The position numbers were made by a program, and so were the translations under genes. From contig JAAZGI010000022.1 of the NCBI GenBank assembly GCA_012511315.1, forward strand, positions 1 to 10,928: a stretch of DNA of 10,928 bases. The letters are read 5' to 3'. The DNA comes from Clostridium sp. Lineage in GTDB: Bacteria; Bacillota; Clostridia; Clostridiales; Clostridiaceae. Below the pieces are notes generated by a model. It ran no database searches, was not told where the DNA came from, and saw only the letters and a list, made by a program, of their open reading frames with translations. This document shows, one piece after another, positions 1-5,643 of this stretch; the stretch's first letter is position 1; every line of letters starts with the position of its first letter.

Positions 1-2
1 AC

Positions 3-284
3 TGCATTCAAGAGCTCATAGTTGATGAGATTGAAAGTAAACTAGGATTGTATGTAGTTAAAGAATGGTACCCAGGAAATCAAGGGTTTCCAATAGAAAA
101 CCAAGAGTTTATTTTAAAAAGGATGGATTCCGTTTGCAGTATAAGTGTGAATTCATATTGTCAATTATTCCCTATGAAATCAGTGGTACTTAAATTGGAA
201 TTAGGAGAAAAGGCAACTGGGCATGTTAGGTGCATGGATTGTGATAATCCATGTGAACTTAAAATTGAAGCTACACATGACTGA
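3..284 (+). CDS. Vitamin-B12-dependent methionine synthase activation-domain protein (3' part only)
   Basis: The frame is open from the first bases of the window, so the gene starts upstream; the 93 visible residues are the C-terminal part. The segment YPGNQGFPIENQ, followed some 20 residues later by SISVNSYCQLFPMKSV, matches the conserved core of the MetH activation domain (PGY..wPle.Q ... IGv.Lte...m.P.KSV), which binds S-adenosylmethionine during reductive remethylation of inactive cob(II)alamin. A CxxCxxxC cluster near the end (CMDCDNPC) is common in the short stand-alone Firmicutes versions and could bind metal. Stand-alone proteins of this type usually accompany corrinoid methyltransferase systems, so reactivation of a corrinoid protein is the likely role; the partner genes would lie left of the window. 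An internal ATG at 129 and the TTG at 48 are unlikely true starts. The stop is TGA at 282-284. The domain call is from remembered motifs, not a search. Confidence 0.75.
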   Translation, partial: CIQELIVDEIESKLGLYVVKEWYPGNQGFPIENQEFILKRMDSVCSISVNSYCQLFPMKSVVLKLELGEKATGHVRCMDCDNPCELKIEATHD

Positions 285-290
285 AGGGCG

Positions 291-1019
291 TTGTATGATT
301 CTAATCGACAAGCATTTCATCAATTTGTGTTTAGCCATTCGTCAACTCCCTACGAGGATTTATATTATTTATTGAAAGAGATATCTTTAGATGTGAAAAA
401 AAAGTATCAAGCAGAAGGAATACCCGAAAAGATTTATGTTGAAACCATGACTGATCTTGATGTTTGGGCACAAGTCTATAAAAACGAGCATGGCGTCTTA
501 GGTATAAAAGAGTATAAATGGGTGGAGAAATCATTAGATTTAAAGGTATTTAAGCTAGGAAGATTGCAATTTGAGCCAGTTAAAGATAATCAAGTAGAAG
601 AGTTTCTGCATGTGCGTGGAATTTTAGATGAAGTAATAATACTAAACACCCATATACAAAGTGGTGAGCCTTTGGATTTTGATTTGTGTCAACAATCCTA
701 TGAAACAGCAGTGGAATTTTTTAAGGCGAGAGGAAATGGAGGGGAAAAGGTCATATTTGTTTGTGATTCTTGGTTGCTAAACCCTAAACTGGCTACACTA
801 CTGAGCGCAAATAATAATATTGTGAAGTTTCAACAACAATATAAAATAATATCTAAAGATTTAAGTAAAAGACAAGCTGAGGAGCGTTTATTTCAGAAGG
901 TTGAAGATAATCCTAAACTTTATAAGGCAACTACTAGTCTTCAAATGAAGGTAAGGGATTGCCTGATCAAAGGCGAAAGACTTGGTAACTACAAAGGGGT
1001 CAATACAAAATTTTTATAA
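291..1019 (+). CDS. Acyltransferase-like protein with NAT_N remnant and GNAT_C domain
   Basis: Encodes 242 residues from a TTG. Residues about 38-62 (YQAEGIPEKIYVETMTDL) match the end of the N-acyltransferase N-terminal domain. Residues about 86-235 carry the GNAT-like C-terminal domain: KLGRLQFE (88-95), LNTHIQSGEPLD (118-129), CDSWLLNP (158-165), NNNIVKFQQQY (174-184), then TTSLQ. Family members, as I recall them, have about 70-90 residues before the YxxxGI motif; only about 38 are present here, so the start is short or mis-set. No other in-frame start exists between the TGA at 282 and the ATG at 447. The region before 291 (GAAGGG at 283-288, only 2 nt from the TTG) is a poor ribosome binding site, so reinitiation after the upstream stop is the plausible mode. 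An ATG at 277 lies in another frame that stops after about 32 codons. The substrate is unknown. Domain identity is fairly sure; the start and full functionality are not. Confidence 0.7.
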   Translation: MYDSNRQAFHQFVFSHSSTPYEDLYYLLKEISLDVKKKYQAEGIPEKIYVETMTDLDVWAQVYKNEHGVLGIKEYKWVEKSLDLKVFKLGRLQFEPVKDNQVEEFLHVRGILDEVIILNTHIQSGEPLDFDLCQQSYETAVEFFKARGNGGEKVIFVCDSWLLNPKLATLLSANNNIVKFQQQYKIISKDLSKRQAEERLFQKVEDNPKLYKATTSLQMKVRDCLIKGERLGNYKGVNTKFL

Positions 1020-1060
1020 GATTTCTTTTGAAATTTGCAGATAAAGTAGCAGATGTTGTG

Positions 1061-1100
1061 GGGGAAGGTTAGAAAATATTTTTTAAACCCCTTTAGTTTT
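1061..1100. terminator. Imperfect hairpin between convergent genes
   Basis: GGGG (1061-1064) can pair with CCCC (1088-1091), and after an internal loop 1069-1075 pairs with 1080-1086 (seven pairs, one G:U). The sequence after it is TTTAGTTTT. It lies in the 90-bp gap between two genes that converge, where termination is expected on both strands. The stem is imperfect, so this is only a candidate. Confidence 0.35.
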
Positions 1101-1109
1101 GATTGAGTG

Positions 1110-1601
1110 TTAGTTGTTTGTGGTATTTGAAACAGGTTCATCGTTTTTTACTTTATCATTTAAAGCTGCAAGTAGAGTCGATTGATCGTGGAAACTAAGA
1201 TGACCTAAATTTAGAACAATTAAAGCTCCACTTTTTAATCCTAGTTCTAGTTCTTCATTTATAACATTAATGTCGCGAAGTTTACTGTACGGAATGGTTA
1301 CATCACGAAGAAATGAATAATGAATCTTAATGCGGTCATCATAAAGGTATACGTAAGGACTACCCCTTTGCTCAAGGCTATGGAAGGCCAACACCAAGGA
1401 AAGTAGTGAAGCGATTATTAAAGTTAATCCTTCTTCGCTATTGAGTTTAAAATCAAAATACCAAATGACGGTGAGAGCTAAGACAGCTGCAATAATCCAC
1501 GTGAAGGTGAATAAAAGACTTGAGCGAAGCATCCGATAATGGAAGACGTGAGGGTCTTCTTTTTGTTTGCTTGGTGTTTTTGTTCTTAATTTATTTGACA
1601 T
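1110..1601 (-). CDS. Small membrane protein, two TM segments plus PH-like cytoplasmic domain
   Basis: Encodes 163 residues. The start is ATG (complement of 1599-1601), with GGAGGG (complement of 1610-1615) eight bases upstream. A basic N-terminus rich in Lys and Arg is followed by hydrophobic helices at about 28-48 and 58-75 separated by a short loop (NSEEG), which puts both ends in the cytoplasm by the positive-inside rule. Residues about 82-150 alternate short beta strands (YVYLYDDRIKIHY, VTIPYSKLRDINVI, ALIVLNLGHLSF) and end in a helix (STLLAALNDKV). This arrangement is like bacterial PH-domain (YcxB/DUF304-type) membrane proteins, where the domain follows two TM helices. I do not recognise a specific family or function. 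It is divergent from msrB and shares a 145-bp intergenic region with it. Confidence 0.7.
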   Translation of the reverse strand: MSNKLRTKTPSKQKEDPHVFHYRMLRSSLLFTFTWIIAAVLALTVIWYFDFKLNSEEGLTLIIASLLSLVLAFHSLEQRGSPYVYLYDDRIKIHYSFLRDVTIPYSKLRDINVINEELELGLKSGALIVLNLGHLSFHDQSTLLAALNDKVKNDEPVSNTTNN

Positions 1602-1620
1602 ATCTTAATCCCTCCATTTT

Positions 1621-1658
1621 AGTATATTTATTATAAGCTTTCAGTCAACATTATGAAA
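1621..1658 (-). promoter_or_regulatory. Candidate sigma-A promoter for the PH-like membrane protein gene
   Basis: Read on the minus strand there are two overlapping options. One is TTGACT (complement of 1643-1648), a 16-nt spacer and TATACT (complement of 1621-1626), but this would start transcription at the ribosome binding site. The other is a perfect TATAAT (complement of 1630-1635) with TTCATA (complement of 1652-1657) 16 nt upstream, which leaves a leader of about 20 nt and fits better. Confidence 0.4.
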
Positions 1659-1663
1659 TTATC

Positions 1664-1694
1664 TTGACTATCACTCAGAGAAGTCGAATTATAT
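1664..1694 (+). promoter_or_regulatory. Weak candidate promoter for msrB
   Basis: TTGACT at 1664-1669 is a good -35 box. The AT-rich run that follows offers TTATAT (1689-1694, spacer 19) or AATTAT (1687-1692, spacer 17) as the -10; neither combination is ideal. It lies about 50-80 bp upstream of the msrB start. Confidence 0.3.
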
Positions 1695-1746
1695 GATATA
1701 TTTTAGATAAGATAAAGGATTGTTTCGATAAAAGCAAGGAGAAATT

Positions 1747-2217
1747 ATGAAAAAAAACTTAAAACGAGAAGATTATAAGTTAATTAGTAAAGAAGATATT
1801 ATAGAACATCTCAGTGAAATGGAAAAAAAGGTAACCTTGAGCAATGGAACCGAGCCCCCTTTTCGCAATGAATATTACAACAATCAAGAAGACGGTATCT
1901 ATGTAGATCTTTATACAGGGGAACCGCTTTTCACAACTAAGGAGCAGTACGATGCAGGCTGTGGTTGGCCAAGCTTTACAAAGCCAATCAAACGTGAAGT
2001 GATCTCTGAAAAATCAGATCGCTCTCACGGGATGGCACGCACTGAGGTCCGAACCGGAGAATCCGACATCCATTTGGGACATGTGTTCACAGATGGGCCA
2101 CAGGAAGAAGGGGGATTGCGTTACTGCATTAACTCTGCAGCCTTACGCTTTATTCCCAAGAGGGACCTAGAAGAAACAGGCTATGGAGAGTTCTTACCCC
2201 TCTTTGAAGAGAAATAG
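1747..2217 (+). CDS. msrB: Peptide-methionine (R)-S-oxide reductase MsrB
   Basis: Encodes 156 residues, a typical size for a single-domain MsrB. The start is ATG with AAGGAG (1736-1741) five bases upstream. The enzyme reduces the R epimer of methionine sulfoxide in proteins in the cytosol, using thioredoxin for recycling. Family signatures: GCGWPSF at 71-77, SHGMARTEV at 93-101, HLGHVFTDGP at 109-118 and RYCINSAALRF at 125-135. Cys127 is the catalytic Cys. Cys72 lies 55 residues earlier, the usual place of the resolving Cys in 2-Cys MsrB proteins. The paired CxxC zinc-binding motifs of the zinc-containing subtype are absent. No MsrA domain is fused. It lies 114 bp upstream of a response regulator gene on the same strand without a clear terminator between, so co-transcription is possible. 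The assignment is secure. Confidence 0.97.
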   Translation: MKKNLKREDYKLISKEDIIEHLSEMEKKVTLSNGTEPPFRNEYYNNQEDGIYVDLYTGEPLFTTKEQYDAGCGWPSFTKPIKREVISEKSDRSHGMARTEVRTGESDIHLGHVFTDGPQEEGGLRYCINSAALRFIPKRDLEETGYGEFLPLFEEK

Positions 2218-2331
2218 GGTTTTGGCATTCCTTTGAAATTTGGGAAAAGGCGAGAAATAAGTTAATATAGCTTTATCATTTGGCGATTTAGCCTATAAGG
2301 ATGAAAAAGTGTAAATGAATGGAGTGAAATT

Positions 2332-3027
2332 GTGGTTAAAAACAGAAAAATTCTAGTTGTAGAAGATGAGCGGAAGTTAGCTCGCTTTATTGAACTTGAA
2401 TTAAAACATGCAGGATACGAAGTGGATACAGTGAATGAAGGCCAAACAGCCATCATGAATATTATGAACAATGATTATGATGCAATAATCTTAGACCTAA
2501 TGATTCCCATTATAGACGGAACGGAAGTTTGTCGACGAGTTCGTAAATTTTCGGATGTTCCGATTATAATCCTAACAGCTCGAGATGGCTTAAAAGATAA
2601 GGTAGAAGGATTGGACATTGGGGCCAATGACTATATGACCAAACCCTTTGAAATGGAGGAACTCTTGGCCCGATTGCGGGTGATTTTCCGTCATGAAGAA
2701 GAAGTGAAAGATAAAAACATGGTCCTAACGGTGGGTGAATTAACGCTCAATAAAGAAACCTACGAGGTTCGACGATCTGGTGATCGCAAAGAGTTGACAA
2801 AAAAAGAGTTCGATCTGCTAACCTACCTGATGGAAAATCAAGGGATTGTGTTATCAAGGGAGAAAATTTTAAATAAAGTGTGGGGATTTGACTTTGAAGG
2901 AGAAACTAATGTTGTCGATGTTTATATTCGTTTTTTACGAAGTAAAATCGATGATAATTATCCTAAAAAATTAATTTACACCATGCGTGGGGCGGGTTAC
3001 ACCATCCGGGACATTGATGAAAGTTAA
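2332..3027 (+). CDS. OmpR/PhoB-family response regulator
   Basis: Encodes 231 residues from GTG, with GGAG (2321-2324) seven bases upstream. The receiver domain spans about 5-118: acidic pair Glu11-Asp12, phospho-acceptor Asp55 in the ILDLMIP strand, switch Thr82 (LTARD) and Lys104 (TKPF). The winged-helix DNA-binding domain spans about 132-226: ELTKKEFDLL at 154-163, recognition helix near NVVDVYIRFLRSKID at 193-207, and the GAGY wing turn at 220-223. It is a phosphorylation-controlled transcription factor. The kinase gene overlaps its 3' end by 11 nt, so the two are a cognate pair. The receiver and effector sequences resemble the ArlR/CsrR-like group of Firmicutes regulators, but the target genes cannot be read from the sequence, so no symbol is given. 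Confidence 0.95.
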   Translation: MVKNRKILVVEDERKLARFIELELKHAGYEVDTVNEGQTAIMNIMNNDYDAIILDLMIPIIDGTEVCRRVRKFSDVPIIILTARDGLKDKVEGLDIGANDYMTKPFEMEELLARLRVIFRHEEEVKDKNMVLTVGELTLNKETYEVRRSGDRKELTKKEFDLLTYLMENQGIVLSREKILNKVWGFDFEGETNVVDVYIRFLRSKIDDNYPKKLIYTMRGAGYTIRDIDES

Positions 3028-4411
3028 ACTCCAGACTAAAATTACGCTTATATACTCCTTGATTTTCACAATGGTCTTGGTGGCTATGAATGGAGCGGTT
3101 TTTCTGACCATTCGTTTTTATAATCAAAGCAATGATAATATCCAGTTACTAAGGACTCGGAGTTTGGTAGAATCGGTGTTGCGCGAGACAGGAACATTTA
3201 CAACGGCTGATTTACAAGCGAATGGAATTGGCTTTCCTTTAGTCTTGCAAATTAGATCCGATCATCTAACATTTAATTCCACAGATCGATTAAAGATTAT
3301 TGAAGGGCAAAAGTATTCCCACTTGGAATTTGATTATTTAGGCGAAAGAGTCGCACATCGAGCTACCGTGATTCACACAGAATTTATTGGACCGGCTCAA
3401 GTCAGCTATAGCTTGACCATTGCTAAAAGCATCGAAGAGAATTCTTACAATCAAAGAGTAACGATTGTGACTTTAGTTATTGCCTCCTTTCTAGGCATGC
3501 TACTTTCTTTAGCGGTAGGCAGTTATATGAGTCATGAAAGTTTTAAACCAATTAATAATATGCGCCGGTCAGTGGAGTCGATCGATGCAGAAAATCTACA
3601 GGATCGGATCCGTGTTCCAAATACGAACGATGAATTAACAGAATTAGGGAATACCTTTAATTCTCTATTAGATCGAATGGAAACAGCCTACGCGAAACAA
3701 AGCAAATTTGTTTCTGATGCCTCTCACGAGCTACGAACACCTTTAACTGTAGTGAAAGGCTATGTTGAGCTTTTGGATCGATGGGGTAAAGATGATCCAG
3801 AGATTCTTGATGAGGCAATTACAGCTATTAAAGAAGAAACCTATAACATGAATAATCTAGTAGAAAACCTCCTGTTTATTGCTAAGGGGGAAAACCGAAA
3901 ACTAAATGTGGTTCCAGAGTTTTTCGACTTACTTAAGCTAGTTGAAGAGGTTGCAGAAGAAACACGGATGACTCAACCAGTTCGGCAAATTGAGTTTCAA
4001 GGCAAGTCGTTAAGTATTGAGGCCGATCGTAAAATGCTCAAGCAACTTCTGCGAGTATTTATTGAAAACTCGGTTAAGTTTACTCCTGAAGATGGAACGA
4101 TTCGGATTGTATTACAACAAGAAAAAGATAAAGCAATTATAAAGGTCTGGGATAATGGTGAAGGTATTGCCGAGGAAGATTTAAAACAAGTCTTTGAGCG
4201 GTTTTATGTGGCTGATAAGGCCCGAACTAAAGATAAATCAGGATCTGGCTTAGGTCTATCAATTGCTAAATGGATAGTGGATGTCCATAAAGGCACTTTA
4301 CAACTCGACTCAAAGGTGGGGGAGTTTACTGAATTTACCGTAACTCTACCGCTTATGTTTAATGGAGATTTTAAATCTGTAGCTAGTGGTGAGCCGGCAA
4401 GTTATAAATAG
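3017..4411 (+). CDS. Membrane sensor histidine kinase (partner of the upstream regulator)
   Basis: Encodes 464 residues from the ATG at 3017, which overlaps the end of the regulator gene (stop 3025-3027) in a different frame and suggests translational coupling. An ATG at 2987 would add ten residues (GRVTPSGTL...) that look like read-through of the regulator's tail, so I prefer 3017. Order: TM1 about 8-33, extracytoplasmic sensor region about 34-147 with no known domain recognised, TM2 about 148-170, HAMP about 171-222, HisKA with SHELRTP (phospho-acceptor His237), and a HATPase domain with N box IENSVKF (Asn351), G1 DNGEGI (379-384), F-box ERFYVADK and G2 GSGLGLS (409-415). All catalytic boxes are intact. 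It ends with an 18-residue tail after the usual final strand (TVTLPL). The HAMP plus ArlS-like arrangement suggests sensing of envelope or redox state; the signal is unknown. Confidence 0.95.
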   Translation: MKVKLQTKITLIYSLIFTMVLVAMNGAVFLTIRFYNQSNDNIQLLRTRSLVESVLRETGTFTTADLQANGIGFPLVLQIRSDHLTFNSTDRLKIIEGQKYSHLEFDYLGERVAHRATVIHTEFIGPAQVSYSLTIAKSIEENSYNQRVTIVTLVIASFLGMLLSLAVGSYMSHESFKPINNMRRSVESIDAENLQDRIRVPNTNDELTELGNTFNSLLDRMETAYAKQSKFVSDASHELRTPLTVVKGYVELLDRWGKDDPEILDEAITAIKEETYNMNNLVENLLFIAKGENRKLNVVPEFFDLLKLVEEVAEETRMTQPVRQIEFQGKSLSIEADRKMLKQLLRVFIENSVKFTPEDGTIRIVLQQEKDKAIIKVWDNGEGIAEEDLKQVFERFYVADKARTKDKSGSGLGLSIAKWIVDVHKGTLQLDSKVGEFTEFTVTLPLMFNGDFKSVASGEPASYK

Positions 4412-4417
4412 GCTTAA

Positions 4418-4463
4418 GAGTAGATCTAAACTGTACCGTCAAGTAGACCTAAATTGTATCGTT
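4418..4463. repeat. Imperfect 23-bp tandem duplication
   Basis: Two adjacent units, 4418-4440 and 4441-4463, match at 18 of 23 positions. All five differences are transitions. Shared cores are AGTAGA, CTAAA, TGTA and CGT. They begin 7 bp after the kinase stop codon. Read on the minus strand each unit contains a core of the form ACAATTTAGGTCTACT or ACAGTTTAGATCTACT. Repeated ~20-bp blocks at element ends are known from IS21-family insertion sequences, so this may be a relic of such an end, or alternatively a regulator binding site. No transposase gene is present. Confidence 0.5.
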
Positions 4464-4482
4464 AAAATGAAGTGAAAATAAA

Positions 4483-4668
4483 GTGGAAGAAGTAGCTCCA
4501 CAACTTTCCAATCTCATTACATTACAATCAACCTTAATCGCAGGTGAAAGTGTGCTTTTACTTGCGATTTTACTTATCCTTAAACTGAAGACGAGTCCTC
4601 CAAGGAATTTGAAAAAAATTGCCAATGGGCAGGTGATAGCTGGCTGGCAAAGAGTTAACTTCCCCTAG
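4483..4668 (+). CDS. Doubtful small ORF with one hydrophobic segment
   Basis: A 61-codon frame from GTG to TAG. The product would have a polar N-terminus, a hydrophobic stretch at about 23-36 (VLLLAILLILKLK begins at 24) and a basic tail. There is no convincing ribosome binding site before the GTG (upstream bases read AAAATAAA), and I recognise no family. It sits directly after the tandem duplication and before a terminator. It could be a small membrane protein, or non-coding sequence or a gene remnant. I list it only because it fills an otherwise empty stretch. Confidence 0.2.
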   Translation: MEEVAPQLSNLITLQSTLIAGESVLLLAILLILKLKTSPPRNLKKIANGQVIAGWQRVNFP

Positions 4669-4718
4669 AACTAAGAGTTCAGGATACGATAAAGGCAGGC
4701 AAAGAGAACAGTACAGAA

Positions 4719-4755
4719 GAAAAAGACAAGTAAATAAAAATTACTTGTCTTTTTC
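4719..4755. terminator. Bidirectional intrinsic terminator, perfect 15-bp stem
   Basis: 4719-4733 and 4741-4755 are perfect inverted copies around a 7-nt loop. The arm core is GACAAGTAA, with an A-run on the left and a T-run on the right, so each strand ends with U's. It lies between the + strand msrB/two-component cluster and the - strand gene at 4879-5364 and would end transcription from both sides. The remaining 4756-4878 shows nothing recognisable. Confidence 0.85.
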
Positions 4756-4878
4756 TAAGGACGATATGGGTAACCTAAAATAATTGATGAATCCTTGTTG
4801 GATTTAGGCAAACTAGCTTTTTACGTTAAATAAGTGGAGCATAGTTAGATGTAATTAATTTGAGTTAAGTCTGCTAGC

Positions 4879-5364
4879 TTATTCAGATTCAGATGGTGCC
4901 GTTTGTTTTTGGCGCTGTTGACGCATAAAATTATATTGCTTGACCTTATAGTATTTCCGTCCACCTGTATATAAAACTTGAAGTAAAAACCCAATTAAAA
5001 GTCCAAGAAAAATGAGTGCATACCAGGTATTCTGTAATGATGGTAACGAGAGATTATAAACTGAAATATCCCATTGACGCAAAAAATGGAGGTTTTGGCC
5101 AAGGAAGGCGCCTAAAAATGTACTGTAAGCCAATAGCTTAAATTCCATGGTTAAAAAAACCAAGATAAGGACACCCAAGCTTAAATAAAGCCAATTGAAG
5201 GCTCCAATGGTCCCAGGAATCGTTGAAACGTCTAAAAGACTTAGTGGATCAATCATATATGAGTACACGCCCCAGGCTAAGTGAGTCATAATAAAAATAA
5301 TATAAGGAAGAGTCCTTATCAGTGTGGCTAGTAAAACATAGAGGGTTTTTCCAAAATATTTCAA
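4879..5364 (-). CDS. Unrecognised multi-pass membrane protein
   Basis: Encodes 161 residues from TTG (complement of 5362-5364), with a strong AAAGGAGG ribosome binding site (complement of 5372-5379) about seven bases upstream, which decides the start. Hydrophobic segments lie at about 9-36, 56-75, 77-92 and 112-132. The C-terminal 28 residues are highly basic with several Gln (RKYYKVKQYNFMRQQRQKQ) and end acidic (SESE); they should be cytoplasmic. There are no Cys residues or obvious catalytic motifs, and I do not recognise a family. It is transcribed alone, converging on the terminator at 4719-4755. Confidence 0.7.
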   Translation of the reverse strand: MKYFGKTLYVLLATLIRTLPYIIFIMTHLAWGVYSYMIDPLSLLDVSTIPGTIGAFNWLYLSLGVLILVFLTMEFKLLAYSTFLGAFLGQNLHFLRQWDISVYNLSLPSLQNTWYALIFLGLLIGFLLQVLYTGGRKYYKVKQYNFMRQQRQKQTAPSESE

Positions 5365-5391
5365 ATTGCCACCTCCTTTGTAAGATTTTAA

Positions 5392-5571
5392 ACTATAAAC
5401 ATTATACTATATACTAACCAAAAAGCATTGAATTATCGTAGAGTCTATCAAATGATTGTTGGATGGGATGGCTGACCAGATTATTGGATAAATATATTAG
5501 AGCTTGTAAATCAAGATGGGGCTAGAGATAAAGTTGAATTTGCTAAAATTATGAGCCATGAGATATACTAA
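5392..5571 (+). pseudogene. Possible decayed coding fragment interrupted by TGA
   Basis: One frame is open from 5392 to 5472, has TGA at 5473-5475 and continues open to a TAA at 5569-5571. The second part (PDYWINILELVNQDGARDKVEF...) has the composition of real protein, unlike most intergenic sequence here. No ribosome binding site or start fits it, and I recognise no homologue. It lies in the 279-bp gap between divergent genes and may simply be chance. Confidence 0.2.
5401..5406 (-). promoter_or_regulatory. Candidate -10 box for the unrecognised membrane protein gene
   Basis: A perfect TATAAT lies on the minus strand (complement of 5401-5406), 37 bp upstream of the TTG start. No good -35 hexamer is found at 16-18 nt, so this is tentative. 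Confidence 0.3.
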
Positions 5572-5643
5572 ATAAGCTGAGCTTTAAACAGAGACAGTAC
5601 AGGGATAATAAAGAAGATTTCTTTTATAGAGGAGACGATAATA

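Noticed and set aside
331..534. Antisense frame inside the acyltransferase gene
   Set aside because: The sense strand matches conserved GNAT_C family motifs; the antisense frame has no start signal.
2987..3016. Ten-residue upstream extension of the sensor kinase from an ATG at 2987
   Set aside because: The added residues are an out-of-frame reading of the regulator's conserved C-terminus, and MKVKLQTKITLIYSL from 3017 is the normal N-terminus of such kinases.
4601..4655. TTGCCA ... TGGCAA inverted repeat inside the small ORF
   Set aside because: Only six base pairs, a long loop and no U-tract; not convincing as a terminator or operator.
282..5475. UGA as a sense codon (in-frame TGA at 282 and 5473)
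   Set aside because: The recognised genes contain no internal TGA and normal TGG for Trp; the first TGA sits where the activation-domain family normally ends and the second is in a doubtful fragment.
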